Assembly (NCBI GenBank): GCA_009823505.1
Contig: VZQC01005070.1
Location: forward strand, 5,540,887-5,604,886
Length of the DNA stretch: 64,000 bases
Reading direction: 5' to 3'
Origin: Rhizomys pruinosus
Lineage: Eukaryota; Chordata; Mammalia; Rodentia; Spalacidae
In this document: piece by piece, positions 1 through 11,714 of the stretch
How positions within the stretch are numbered: position 1 is the first letter of the stretch
Layout: the number at the start of each line of letters is the position of its first letter
The notes under the pieces: generated by a model
Told to the model about the DNA's origin: nothing
The model's database searches: none
The model's input: only the letters and a program-made list of their open reading frames with translations
Translations under genes and position numbers: made by a program

Positions 1-46
1 GCATTCTGCCATACATGTTAAGTCCTGGCTTGCATCTTTTTCTCAG
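1..46 (-). mobile_element. L1 3' UTR fragment, cut by window edge
   Basis: The first bases resemble the reverse complement of the L1 3' UTR segment at 53,232-53,272, which has the same run of GAGAAAGATGCAAG, ACATGTATG and AGAATGC-like words. The G-rich tract and poly-A end of this minus-strand element would lie to the left of the window. Only a short stretch is visible, so the call rests on this similarity. Confidence 0.55.
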
Positions 47-137
47 TCTTCTTTAACTAAAATGTGAATCCCTAAACGTATTTTGGGATTAACCTATAGT
101 TTATTTTCAGACTTTGTAATTTTGCTATATGTATGGA

Positions 138-138
<1 letters not shown>

Positions 139-164
<26 letters not shown>
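139..164. repeat. (TA)n microsatellite
   Basis: An uninterrupted alternating TA run of about 13 units. Confidence 0.95.
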
Positions 165-168
<4 letters not shown>

Positions 169-867
169 AAGGGAATAACAACAAAAAAAGATTTGTTCAA
201 AGAACTGACTTCTGCATCAAAAAAGCTCTTCTTATTGCAGAATACTGTATGTAATACTGAAAATACAAGGAGTTTCTTCCTCAGCCTCCATCTCTCTAGT
301 CGATTAGTCCATTACATCACTCCGAACTGACCTCTGTTAACCTAGCAGCCTTCTGAGGGCTAATCCTTCTCTGCCTAGCATTGCAAGAATTTCCTCCAAA
401 AATCTTCATGTTTACATCATAATTTCCTAGATCTCTATGATACACCCAAATACAAAATCCTGCAACCCATCTATTTAGCATTATTATATTCCTAAAGATG
501 AAAGAAGAAAAATAGTCTTCATTCTTCTTGATATTAATAGCATGAGATGATCAATGCACTGTGAAGTAAAAAGCAGATTTCGTTGACCCACTCTTCTTGA
601 ATGAAGGGTAAATTACCTAATGAGACAAACAGAAAGAGACTGTAGAAATACCTCAGTCTATATTTGGCAAGAATAGTATAGTGTATTTAACCATGCATAT
701 TCATTAAGAGTATGAGTTTAAATTTATAAAGGGGGTTGATAAAAGCATTAATCGCTTCTGTAAAGTGGTAAGTTTATCTTTAATATTTCTTGTTTACCTC
801 CAAGCAGAACTAAGCAATTATTACCAGCAATGTATGCAGGAATGGAGGAGCGAGAAAGGGTGGCACT
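165..867. other. Unique AT-rich sequence
   Basis: I see no ORF of note, no recognisable repeat and no RNA gene in this stretch. Confidence 0.6.
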
Positions 868-882
868 AAAGAAACACAGACA

Positions 883-1121
883 GGGCTGGAGAGATAGCCT
901 AGTGGTTAAGAGCACCGACTGCTCTTGCAGAGGACCCGGGTTTGATCCCCAGCACCCACATGGCAGCTAAAAACCATCTGTAACTCCAGTTCCAGGAGAA
1001 CTCCAGTTCCAGGGGAATCCGAGACCCTCTTCTGACCTCCATGGCATTGCATGACACGGGTGCACAAACCTACATGCAGATAGTACATACATACACGTAA
1101 ATAAATAAATAAAATTAAAAA
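883..1121 (+). mobile_element. Young B3/B2-like SINE (duplication subfamily)
   Basis: A full-length tRNA-derived SINE. It starts GGGCTGGAGAGATAGCC, has Pol III box A (TAGCCTAGTGGTTAAG) and a box B-like GGTTTGATCCC, then two direct copies of a 17-bp unit (CTCCAGTTCCAGGAGAA / CTCCAGTTCCAGGGGAA), and ends in an A-rich AAATAAATAAAATT tail. It is flanked by a perfect 15-bp TSD, AAAGAAACACAGACA, at 868-882 and 1122-1136. The intact TSD indicates a recent L1-mediated insertion. Confidence 0.93.
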
Positions 1122-1415
1122 AAAGAAACACAGACAACAAGCTGATCATGGGAAAGAGTCTGTTCAAGACACCAGTATAGTTAGGGAACAAAATTCTAGA
1201 TTTTAAGGATTTATAGGGTTTACCTTGCTTTCAAATTCCAATACTTTATGAAAGAGAAAAATAATTGAGAGGAAGAAGGAGAGACTGTATAATTACAATC
1301 AAGGATCTTGTTCTTTAAACATGTCACCCATCAGGGCTTTGGGTCACATTCCATTGGTGACTGTTAGAAGTTCACTCTGAAATAAAGCTCCTTAGTTCTC
1401 CTTTTATCTGTCTGC

Positions 1416-1453
<38 letters not shown>
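1416..1453. repeat. (TCTA)n tetranucleotide repeat
   Basis: About nine TCTA units. They adjoin the T-rich tail side of the minus-strand B1 that follows. Confidence 0.9.
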
Positions 1454-1461
1454 GCCTATTC

Positions 1462-1618
1462 ATTCATTTATTTATGGTCTTTCTGAGACAGGGTCAATCT
1501 AAAGCCCCAGCTGACACAGAACTTGCTATGTAGACTAGGCTGCCCACTATGTCATGGAAATCCATCTGCCTGTGCCTCCCTGGAGTTAGGATCAAAGGAT
1601 TTTACCACCAAACCTGGG
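1462..1618 (-). mobile_element. B1 SINE, old
   Basis: Reverse complement of B1, from GAGACAGGGTC near the tail to the GGATTTTACCACCA head region. It is diverged, with an altered middle section. Confidence 0.75.
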
Positions 1619-1761
1619 TCTTTTATCCTATTTAAAAGGCTGGAAGAGGGAAATGATGTCAGTTAAAAGTCTGAAGCCACCATTCTCCAATTTGCCTTCC
1701 TTCTCTCCATGATTATCTTTTCCAAAACTTACCCACAGTTTTTCAGAAATAAGCCATACAA

Positions 1762-1910
1762 GCCGGGCATGGTGGCACACGCCTTTAATCCTAGCACTTG
1801 GGAGGCAGAGGCAGGCGGATCTTTGTGAGTTCAAGGCCAGCCTGGTCTACAGAGTGAGTTCCAGGACAGCTGGGGCTACAAGGAGACCCTGTCTTGAAAA
1901 GACAAAAACA
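1762..1910 (+). mobile_element. B1 SINE, full length
   Basis: Begins GCCGGGCATGGTGGCACACGCC and runs through the canonical B1 body (TTCAAGGCCAGCCTGGTCTAC) to GACCCTGTCTTGAAAAG. It is flanked by AAGCCATA at 1751-1758 and 1911-1918, a short TSD. Confidence 0.93.
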
Positions 1911-2284
1911 AAGCCATAAAGTTCCACTTAGCAGATTACAAAGATATTCCAGGTCATTCTTGATAAAAAATTATTCATTTAAAATGTCTTTAAGAAGGAT
2001 GATGAGGTGGCCTAGTGGTTAAGGTAATAGATGGCTAACATGTCAACATGGTGATGTTTCTGACCGATCATGTCTCCAAATTACTGTTCAGGTGACAACA
2101 TATACCACTGATGACACCTTATTTAGGAAAAGTCCTCCCCATGCTTGATGGTACACAAGCAAAATGACACAATCTCCCATGAGGGAAATCTGTAAATACC
2201 TAGCCAAACTGTATTTCAATCTCCCATTTGATTCCATTCTACTTCTGAGAATACCACTCAAAGTTACAATATAAACACAAAAGA

Positions 2285-2520
2285 TGGGCTGGAGAGATGG
2301 CTCACCAGTAAACAGCACTGACTGCTCGTGCAGAGGACCTGGGTCCAATTCCCAGCACCCACAAGGCAGCTAACAAATGTCTATAACTCCAGTTCCAGGA
2401 GATCTAATCTCCTTTTCCTATCTCTGTGGCATTTCATGATGTGGGTGCACTTATACACATGCAGGCAATACAATCATACACATAAAATAAAAATAATAAA
2501 TAAAATATTAAAAAATAAAT
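2285..2520 (+). mobile_element. B3-type SINE
   Basis: Starts GGGCTGGAGAGATGGCTC and contains CCTGGGTCCAATTCCCAGCACCC and a single CTCCAGTTCCAGGAG unit, without the 17-bp duplication. It ends in an AATAAAATATTAAAAAATAAA tail. It is older than the copy at 883. Confidence 0.88.
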
Positions 2521-4335
2521 AGCAAAATGACTTCTATGTAAGCCATCTATTGTGGAATTATTAATAATAGCAAAAGATAAGAATAGGAACAAATATCTAC
2601 AAAGAAGGAACTGACTAAATGAACTGTGATTTGTTCATTTCCACAGAAAAGTGGTCAGTGTAGATACAGAATAATATCAGAAATATTAAGTTAAACAAAT
2701 ATCAATCAAAGGGGTAGTATACTAAATTGAATATGCTATTTTTATGTATGACAATCAGAAAATACAAACATATGTGTATGCAGATGCATTTTCTTAGGTT
2801 TGGGGTAAAATACTAAGCTAATAGCAAAGAACAATTTTTTAAAACAATGGAGGAAGAAGACTCAAAGACATCCTTCTCCAGTAGAGGGCAATGGGCCTCC
2901 CTAAGGGGGAAATGGCTGAACCCAGGCTAGGGCAACATTACAGAAGATGAGTCTGTGAAATCTTGACAGGCATAAAAGCAAAAACGCTTCAAAGACTAAG
3001 AAGGTTCTATGACAAGTGCACAGAAGGCAGCTGGAAAATGGCTTTCGATGGGACAATCTAAGCATTAAAAGACCGGCTGCAATTGAATGAAGCATACCGA
3101 ATACATCAAAATTATGAGTCCAGGATACTCCAGAAAAGAGAGGGAGAGGGGGAGGGAGTGTTTACAGGTTGCAAACAGTCTTATCAAAACACAAATCCAC
3201 TGGTCTACATTTGAACCCAGCTACTTTTCTTTTTTTTTTTTTTTAAAGGGGGGGGGGATTGACAATTAAAGAGAACAGCACATTTTCCCTAGATGTTTTG
3301 TGTGAATTTTTCAAACTAATGAAATAACTCCAGAAGATGAAGGAAAGCCTTCCCATAACAATTCGAGCCAATGATGATAGAAGAAGTGATAGAGAAAAAT
3401 TCCTGGTTTTCAACCCACAAATGAAATATTAGTGTTGGAACTATACGAAATATCAGTGCTATAAGGTGGATGGCAACTTATCAATGGAAGAATCAGGCAA
3501 CCACTACTTGGACTAAAGATAGAGTCTTGCATCACTAAAAAACGAGACCACCAGAAGTTTATGCTTCCTGTGGAGAAAATTGTTTCGAAGTATGTACCAA
3601 TAGAAAGCAAAAAGGGAAAGACTTCTCCGTGGAGAAAGGATGGCACAGAGTTGAAGCTGGAGATAGGAATACAGCTCAGTATTAATGAAGCTCACTCTCT
3701 GGTTTCCTATAACAAGCCATTAAAATTAAAAATTTCAAATGTCGGAGTTTCTGTTTGTAATCTTTCTTCTCCCAGATCGAACACAGTTTAAATCCTAGAT
3801 AAAGTGCTCAGGTTTCTAAAGAGGCTTCCCAGAGTGATGGCTTTTAATCTGTTTTCCTCCCAAAGTTAATTCTTGTGCTTTCATTTCCTTGTGAATTTTC
3901 CCCCTTTGGAGTGATTCCATCCATATTAGCATACGAAAGGCTCCCAGTGGCTCTGCAATAACAGCTTTAACTTAGCTTTTGTTCCTAGGTCTCTGACAGA
4001 TCATCACCCACAGCACCTTTGAGTTTACTATGATGAAAACAGGAATCCTGCTCAAAGAGAAACTTCTTTACACAGGCAACCACAGTGGGATCGGGTGGAA
4101 TTTCAGAATGAGCCTCTATGGTGAATGAATGAATCCTTAACTTTCCTGTGGTTCCTCAAGACCTCTCCAACAGTCAGAACTTCTCATGGAAACACTTGAA
4201 TCCATTTTGACTCAACTTTAAGTTAAATTTTCCTTTCGAGCCTCCACAAGAGTCCTGGCACAACTGAACCAAGGTAACTGCTGGCCCCTGTATCTTTGAA
4301 CTTGGCCATGGTTCTAAATGAACCATCCCCCCCCC
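2521..4335. other. Unique sequence with T/G homopolymers
   Basis: No gene or interspersed repeat recognised. A poly-T run followed by a G run lies at 3,231-3,258. The ORFs here are short and isolated. Confidence 0.6.
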
Positions 4336-4535
4336 TCTTTTTTTTTTGGTCTTTTTGAGACAGGGTCTTCCTGTAGTTCCAGCTATCCTAGAACTCACTA
4401 TGTAGACCAGACTGGCCTTGAACTGACAAAGATCCACCTGCCTCTGCCTCTGCCTCTGCCTCTGCCTCTGCCTCTGCCTCTGCCTCTGCCTCTGCCTCTG
4501 GAGTGCTGGGATTAAAGGTGTGCCCACGTCCAGCT
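4336..4535 (-). mobile_element. B1 SINE with internal hexamer expansion
   Basis: Minus-strand B1, from its TTTTTGAGACAGGG tail side to GGGATTAAAGGTGTG. The usual CCTGCCTCTGCCTCC segment has expanded to about ten CTCTGC units (4,440-4,500), so the copy is about 50 bp longer than a normal B1. Confidence 0.92.
4440..4500. repeat. (CTCTGC)n hexanucleotide expansion in B1
   Basis: About ten perfect hexamers. They grew from the two or three CTCTGC units normally present in B1. Confidence 0.95.
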
Positions 4536-5421
4536 CTTTTCCCTTTTTATCACCCTCATTAGGTTGCATTTGAAACCCAGCCCAGCTACTGCTTCTCAAA
4601 AGATTCTTCCAGGTACAATACATCTCTTCTTAATCCTTTTCTCCATCCACACAAAAAATGGAAACACCCAGGCTGTCCTGGGAACCTGTCCATTTACCTT
4701 TTGTTCACACTAGTCTAAACACATCTTCAAGGCAGCACTCATATCCTGTGCTGTCTGTAATCTCAGAATATGACCTATCCGTGCAGAACAAGTATGTGCA
4801 TATTTTTTGAAAGGGAAAGAGGAAAAGAAAATTGAAAAAAGTTAACAATATTAAAAATCCATTTTCCATAATCAGAGATATCTCTGGAAGAAACAGTGTC
4901 ACCAAAAATTCAGAACAAGATGGAAAGCAGGGACATTTGGTTCATTCTGGAAAATGGCATGCTTTATGACAGTGATGCAGGGCTATGTGCCTGCTTATGG
5001 AGAGGATAAAGGTTAGCACAAATGGGATGCCAAGATTTATTGACAGAAGCTTGGTAGAGTCTTCAATGGGACCGAATTCTCATGTTAGGTAAACCCAAAT
5101 GTTACTAGTAGTGACACGGCAAAAACGGTTCCCAGTTGCAGGGAGGAGAGAGGAGAAGAATAGCACGCAAACACCTCGCTTGCAATTCTTTGTTAAAAAC
5201 TAGGCACCTAGTGCTTTTTAATTTAATTTTATTTCCTATCTTATCCCATCTTAAGAATTCAGCCAGTGCTATTCCATTGCTGTTCCAAGATAAGCTTCCT
5301 AAACTCTGTCCTGGTCAGAGGTTTGCTCTAGAAAGAAGCAATGCTACTCTGCTGCAGAGAAGATATGCCACCTTTTAAGTGAAATTTTAAAAGTTTAATC
5401 ATGAATTTGCATTCATTTTCT
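4536..5421. other. Unique sequence
   Basis: Nothing recognised beyond short chance ORFs. Confidence 0.55.
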
Positions 5422-5448
5422 ACACACACACACACACACACACACACA
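5422..5448. repeat. (CA)n microsatellite
   Basis: An uninterrupted run of about 13 CA units. Confidence 0.95.
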
Positions 5449-5584
5449 AATACATACACTCACTTTAAACAAAGTGCTTTAGTCTAACTCATTTTCAAGT
5501 ATGTATTTTATATTTAAGTAGAGCGATTTTATATTTATGCAGAACACTTTCATCTTATATTCCGGTGACTTTTTTTAAAAAAAA

Positions 5585-5795
5585 TAATTGTATCCATTAT
5601 TTTTATTTAATGTTAATGAGCATTTTGTCACCACATCTGTGCAATGTCCTGTAGAAGCCAGAAGAGGGTGTCTGATCCCCTGGAACTGCTGTGCCAGATG
5701 ACTTTTAGCTGACATGTGGGTGCTGCAAAATTGAACCTGGGTCCTCTGGAAGAATAGTCACTGCTCTTAACCTCTGAGCCATCTCTCCAGCCCCT
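5585..5795 (-). mobile_element. B3-type SINE, old
   Basis: Minus-strand tRNA-derived SINE. AGCCAGAAGAGGGTGT, CTGACATGTGGGTGCTG, GAACCTGGGTCCTCTGG and the head GAGCCATCTCTCCAGCCCC are all recognisable. Confidence 0.87.
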
Positions 5796-8015
5796 CCAGT
5801 AACTATCACTTAATGGCTCCCTATTATGGGTTCAAGAAAATTACCCAACTGTTTCCTCAGGAAGTGACTATTTTATCCATTTTCCTGCTATAGCTCCTGG
5901 GACATTTGTCATTTCTGCTTCATGGCTTCCAATAAGCTTTCAGTTTCCCGAGTCAGATCAAAACACTCCAGGTGATTTGGACTTTCCTTTCCCTTTTAGA
6001 GTGGGCTTATTTACATTGACTCCAAATGTGATACAGAAAACAATTATCCACATGGCCCACACTGTGGCTCCTCTGGTAACTCAAGTGAAAAGCATCCCAG
6101 TCCCTGCACTCTGACTCTCTCCACAGGCTCAATGAGGCGCACTTGCTTTGTCCTGGGATGCTGTCAGCCTTTCTGATGAGCCCTAATTGCATGAATACAG
6201 CTCTCTGCCAGCAATTTTACAGGATTAGTTAAGTTAGATGCCTCCCCACCCCCTGTCTCTGTCATCCGGATACTTTTTGTATAGCTAATTCAAGAGTCTA
6301 ACTAAGCTCTAAGAAATAACGTTCTTTTGTTGAGGAATATACAGACAAGCATTACAACTTGAATAAAATCTCTTCTTTCTGGGGTTAGCCTGTAATGAAA
6401 TTTAAAAGAGACATTTCTCAGAGTTTTGTTTTTCCAACACTTCCAATTATATTTATTTTGACTACCTGTGGCTTGTAGAACTCTACATCCTTGGCCAGAA
6501 ATGTCAAGCAGATTTTTTTTTTTAATTTATTGTGTAACTTTGCCTGTGAGTGACTTCTTAGAAAGCTAATGGAAAAGTATTTGCAGGTTGCTTGCTGGAG
6601 ATGATATGGAAAAGTACAAGAATCAATTTTCAGTCTAGAATGGAGCCTGACATCTGTAGCTTGCCGCTTCTTCCAATCCCACTCTATAGAAGGTAGTGTC
6701 TAAACATAACCCCTTTCTAATACTTCAAGGTACATGGTTGATTTGAAGATTTCTCAGTTATAGAGCAGATGAACTTACTAAGCACTAACTTTTGTTTTCT
6801 ATCAATGACCCTTATAACTGCAGGTGCTACAAAGGAAAATCCAGTTCTCTCAGACTCCTTTACATGGTGGGCTCTAAATGTGACCCAGGTTCCATAGGGG
6901 AAAGCCCTAGGGCTTTGGTAGAGTGTGTCTGGCAAGATCTGAATCCAAATCCAACAAACTTGGAAGCAGTTTCCTGATTTCCAGGTCATAGATAAGGGGG
7001 AGTGAGCAGCTTCTGCTCGCTCTAGTTTTGTTACTGAAGCCTGGAAGAATCACATACTCTGCAAGAAGAGCAGTTCCCATGGGTGTTTTCAGGAATGAGC
7101 TCTGGAGGCCCACTTTGGAGCTGGTTTGGACAGATTTTCTATGTATGCCACAGGATGCAATAGATGTGTTTACGCTAGCAACAACCAAAACCCAAACAAC
7201 AAACCTGGTCTCTGTTTTCTATCAATGTGCTTTGGCTGATTGCTACTGAGAAACATCAAAAAAGAGCAGGCAGGCATCAGGGAAGAACTGAAATTTCAGA
7301 GACAGTTCCCAATCAAAACTTGCTCCTAGGACCTCCAACCTCTGACAAAACTTTCTCATGTCTTCCTAAAATCTTTCTCTCAGGGCTGACTTCCAGTTTC
7401 TCCTTCTCTGTGAAGTCTGCCTCCCTAAGCACCGCCCAATCATCCACCATCTCCAAGTAAATATGAAACTCTTCCTGTTCAAATTGCAGTGTGCACTGCT
7501 TGAAAGTTTTGGTTTTTTGAGCTCACATTTTCCCTTTAATTTTATATTACTCTAATGTATGAGTATATACCCTCCATGTTGCTCTTATCATAGTGTGATA
7601 TAGAAACCTAATCGGTGGTGGTCAGAGGCAGGAAGGAGCAGAGAAACTCTTCTTTGGCTCCTCAGATTCATGTTTAGAGCCAGCAGTCTTATTAACCCCA
7701 CGTGGTATTTCCTGGAGCTACTTGAACAGGGAATCCATGTCCTGGGGAAGGGTCAGGGTTTTAAGAGTTTTAGTGACAATGATTTCCCCTTCCCTAATTT
7801 TGTATTGGTCAACTTAAACAAAGAAGTAGCAGCTGATAGGCTACGGCTCCAAATTTTGTCCCATCATACTTTACAGAGCCAACATAAGACAACAGTTATG
7901 AACACAGATCTGCCTGGATGTATTCAGATCCCTTCCCTATTACTTGCTACCATTGTATGCCATTGTGTCAGTCATTTAACTATTCTCTGTTCCAGACAGC
8001 AACTACACAGCACAC
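5796..8015. other. Unique sequence
   Basis: About 2.2 kb with no recognisable repeat. Overlapping ORFs of 60-93 codons occur on both strands near 6,717-7,250, but they start and stop without splice or motif support. Confidence 0.5.
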
Positions 8016-8150
8016 CATTCATTCCAGCCCTCCAGAGGCAGAGGCAGGTGGAACTCTGTAAGATAGAAGACAGCCTGGTCCACATAGTGACTTCTAGGCA
8101 GACCAGAACTAGACAAACCCTGTCAAAACTTACACAGAAAAAACAAAAAA
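8016..8150 (+). mobile_element. B1 SINE, diverged
   Basis: Degenerate B1 retaining CAGAGGCAGAGGCAGGTGGAA, AGCCTGGTCCACATAG and an A-rich end. The head is damaged. Confidence 0.75.
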
Positions 8151-8551
8151 AGAGATACCAGCTATAATCCATTACCATAAATACAATCAAGTATAAAAAG
8201 GGGGATATGCATGTTACCTATCATTATTATTTGTGTAATGATGTTATTTTGGCAATGAAGGTGACTTTGTCAAATGTTGTTCATATAACTTTAAGACATT
8301 CAAAGCTACATAGTTGTTAACCATCAGGCACTACATCATCAGTTACTGTCTTGAATATGCACTCTGCTAGTCTTTCTGACATTGAACCTTTAAGTTAAAC
8401 TTAGCTCCTATGCCCTTATGAGCAGAAGTTAGGGCATGTATGGAAAAATTTGTCCTTTCAAACAGACCAGGAACTTTTCTTCATAGGCCACTTTTTGGGT
8501 TAACAGTCTTTGGAAAGGCAGGAAAGTATCAACAGTAAAAATGTCTGTGGC

Positions 8552-8708
8552 AGAGCCGAGCATGGTGGCCCACATCTTTAATCCCAACACTGGAGAGGCA
8601 GAAGCAGGCAGATTACTGGGAGTTCAAGGCCAGCCTGGTCTACAGAGCAAGCTCCAGGCCAGCTGGGACTAAAGGGAGACCCTGTCTCAAAAATACTAAA
8701 GAAAAAAG
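8552..8708 (+). mobile_element. B1 SINE with TSD
   Basis: GCCGAGCATGGTGGCCCAC through GACCCTGTCTCAAAAA. It is flanked by GTCTGTGGC at 8,543-8,551 and 8,709-8,717. Confidence 0.92.
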
Positions 8709-8717
8709 GTCTGTGGC

Positions 8718-9197
8718 TTAAATTAAAAAAAATAAAATAAAATAAAACCAACATACTAACCAGAAAATGAGTGAATAGATTATTTCTAAAGGGAAAATCT
8801 GTTTTTAAATTATGTTCTCAAAATCTCCAACAACGAGTCTCAAAAACTTACTTCAGAGAACCAAAGACAAAAAAGAACTGTCAGTGCTGGGTGTGACCTA
8901 CTGTTCAAGTACATTTATATAACACACTGTAGAAGATAGGCTTACAATTCTAAAAAGAAATGAGAACTATAGCTATGAGCTCTTAAGTATCTTCCTCTTT
9001 CTAGTTCTTTTCATGGGGGATACTTTCTTTTTGTGTTTCTATATGAATTTTATCCACTTTTTTATTTTAAGTTGAACTTTAGAGCACACATAGCATCAAA
9101 GTAACATAAGTGAAACTCGTGATGCCAAAAAAAGCATCAAAATACAGTGATACTTTAACATGGAAATTCCATTTTTTTCTCCAACTTATATTGCTTC
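8718..9197. other. Unique sequence
   Basis: Contains a short (AATAA)n-rich stretch near 8,728-8,746; otherwise nothing recognised. Confidence 0.55.
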
Positions 9198-9478
9198 AAT
9201 ATATATATGTACATATATACACATGTGTATATATGTATACATGTATATATACGTATAAATACATACATATACATATATATGTATATGTATATATGTATAT
9301 ATATACATATATATACGTATATACATATGTATATATACATATATATACGTATATGTATATATACACATGTATATATTCACATATATACACATACATATAT
9401 ACATTCATATGTATACACATATACACATACACACATATATACACATACATACAGATATACATATATAAATACATAATA
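9198..9478. repeat. AT-rich ATAC/ATGT microsatellite, palindromic
   Basis: About 280 bp built almost entirely of alternating purine-pyrimidine words such as ATATAC, GTATAT and ACATAT. These are largely self-complementary, so both strands give open frames of Tyr, Ile, Thr, Val, His and Met. Those frames are not genes. Confidence 0.95.
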
Positions 9479-10598
9479 AAAAAATGCCTAGTTCACTCGA
9501 ACCAGCTGATTGACAGGTTGCAATGTCAGATTTACCTGCCTGGGGTCAGTATCAGACCAAAAGGAGGGTAAATACTGGAGTTTAGTTTAGATTTGACGGC
9601 AGGATGGGATCCAGACCTAACCACTGAGTTCAGAGCCACTGGTTATGGGAAGCAAAAATCTCAACTTGAACCCTTTTCAAACTTACTGCTCCAGGGGATG
9701 ATCACAGGTTGTCTAGGACTCTCCTGAGCTGCTTATCAGCTGAAGGCCATTTGCTGCGTTTTTCCAATTGGCAATTGCAAAGGTCAGAAAAAGATCAGAT
9801 CAACTTAAACTTTATAGCAGCAAGATTGCAATGGTCTCTTTGTGTCTGCCTTTATTATTATCTCAGTGGTTGAAAACGCCCCTCTGTGATCACCTGCCCT
9901 TGGGAGGATGAGAGGGATAATGGAGTCTTTAATTTCAGATCTTGCTTTAAGTCTTCCCAGCTGTGATTCTTTTTTTCTGTTGGGGGGAAGATATTATTTG
10001 ATGATTTCTGGCATTGCCTAACCAATACAGCACTGATGTTTTTCTGTGTTTAAATAGACCCCCATCTCTGGGAATTTTGGTCCAGGCGTGTGTGAGCCAG
10101 TTTTATCGTCTTGCTCTTAATAATTTACATAAGCTACAACACTATACAAAGATATCGGTTTTCAATTTACTTAACAACAGGGCTTTTCATGAATCAAAAT
10201 AAGTATTTGTCGAAATGTTGCTGTGTTTTTGTTCATTTTTAGTGACATTTTTATGGGTATATTTTATCAACAAGTAGATTCAAAATTTCTTGAAGATTGC
10301 TTTAAGCAACATATCTTGAAGTATTCTACTGCTTTCAGAATTTAAAGTGGAAGATAGAGGATGAACATGTGACAGCAAAATAACCTACCCTAGCCTTTAG
10401 GCTACAGAAGTGTACAACCTGGGTCACATCTCCCGGTCAAGTTCTAGGATGTCTTGCTGTGTTCAGTAGCACTCAGATGAACATGTGAGCAGCCATGTTT
10501 TAGATGGTATTCACTTTTAAGCTTTTCTACTACTCTGCTTGCACAAGAGTTTGTTTTTTTTTTCATCGAAAATCAGAGCAAGCAAGTGAGCGAGAGTG

Positions 10599-10600
<2 letters not shown>
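9479..10600. other. Unique sequence
   Basis: No gene or repeat recognised. Confidence 0.55.
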
Positions 10601-10651
<51 letters not shown>

Positions 10652-10652
10652 G
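10601..10652. repeat. (GA)n microsatellite
   Basis: About 52 bp of GA units with one GGG interruption near the right end. It is a homopurine tract, capable of H-DNA in principle. Confidence 0.95.
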
Positions 10653-11287
10653 GCTAGTATCATCTTCTTCATCTGTAATACAAAGTTTGGGGGGAAAAGT
10701 TTATTTTTTCCATTTAATTACTTCTTTACATGCATTTATAGTAATTAGACATCAGATGCAGTAGCTAAAGCAATTACTGTATGTCATTTCAGAGAATTAC
10801 AGTATAAACATACAGTAAATACTCAATAATCCATGACAGGCTACTTAAAAAGTAATAAGGAAATTTAATTTAAAATGTGGGAGCTGAAATGCATGGTGTG
10901 CTTCTGAATGAAATGCCGACAATTACAAAAGAAAAACTCTAGCTTTGAACATCCACCTCTGTTAATTCCCTCCCCTCACAGTGTGGATCACTGACCATCT
11001 CCTTTCAAGATAAACAGTAACGATGTATGATAAATGGCCTCAGAAAGTGGAACCCTTTCCCTTCTTTTCTTTTTCTCTCTCCTTTCTACTGGCCTGCCTC
11101 TCCCCTTTCTCTCTCCGGCACATCTATACATTTCCTGGTCACAAAGAGTATGCCTCAGAATACACGCAAAGTAATGTTAAAGGCATTAACCCTAGAGCAC
11201 AAAAGAGCAGTTTATAATAACATCAATGGGGATATCCCTTGACTTGTGTTTTGAAGTTCTTTTACAATACATCATAACAGAAAGCAT
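10653..11287. other. Unique sequence
   Basis: Nothing recognised except a pyrimidine-rich patch at 11,058-11,117. Confidence 0.55.
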
Positions 11288-11291
11288 AAAG

Positions 11292-11447
11292 GCTTGGCAA
11301 AGGACCTGGGTTGGGTTCCTAACACCCACAAGGCAACTAACAACCATCTGTAACTCCAGTTCCAGGGGAATCCAATGCCCTCTTTTGGCCTCTTGGGGCA
11401 GTGCATGCATGAGGTGCACTTCCACACAGGCCTCTTACATGTAATAT
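11292..11447 (+). mobile_element. B3-type SINE, 5'-truncated
   Basis: Starts inside the element (TTGGCAAAGGACCTGGGTT). It retains CAACCATCTGTAACTCCAGTTCCAGGGGAATCC in single, unduplicated form and ends near ATATAAAAGTAA. Its tail is the landing site of the next element. Confidence 0.85.
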
Positions 11448-11458
11448 AAAAGTAACTA

Positions 11459-11703
11459 GGGGGCTGGAAAGATAGCCTAGCGGTTAAGAGCACCGACTGC
11501 TCTTACAGAGGACCGGGTTCGATCCCCAGCACCCACATGGCGGCTAAAAACCGTCTGTAACTCCAATTCCAGGAGAACTCCAGTTCCAGGGGAATCCGAG
11601 ACCCTCTTCTGACCTCCGCGGCACGGCACTGCATGACACGGGTGCACAAACCTACATGCAGACAGTACATTCATACACATTCAAAAATAAATAAAATTTA
11701 AAA
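11459..11703 (+). mobile_element. Young B3/B2-like SINE (duplication subfamily)
   Basis: Full-length copy with box A TAGCCTAGCGGTTAAG, intact box B GGTTCGATCCC and the 17-bp duplication. TSD AAAAGTAACTA at 11,448-11,458 and 11,704-11,714. It is inserted in the A-rich tail of the older B3 copy. Confidence 0.93.
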
Positions 11704-11714
11704 AAAAGTAACTA

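Noticed and set aside
898..955. tRNA-like box A/box B at the heads of B2/B3-type elements
   Set aside because: These are SINE internal promoters, not tRNA genes; no full cloverleaf is kept.
4174..4623. 149-codon minus-strand frame with an (RQ)n run
   Set aside because: It spans a B1 and its CTCTGC expansion; the RQ run is the hexamer read in frame.
7670..8167. 165-codon plus-strand frame
   Set aside because: Its last third is a degenerate B1, and the upstream part has no family resemblance.
9110..9571. Long open frames rich in Tyr, Ile, Thr and His on both strands
   Set aside because: They are a translation of the ATAC/ATGT microsatellite, open in several frames because the repeat lacks stops; no gene structure.
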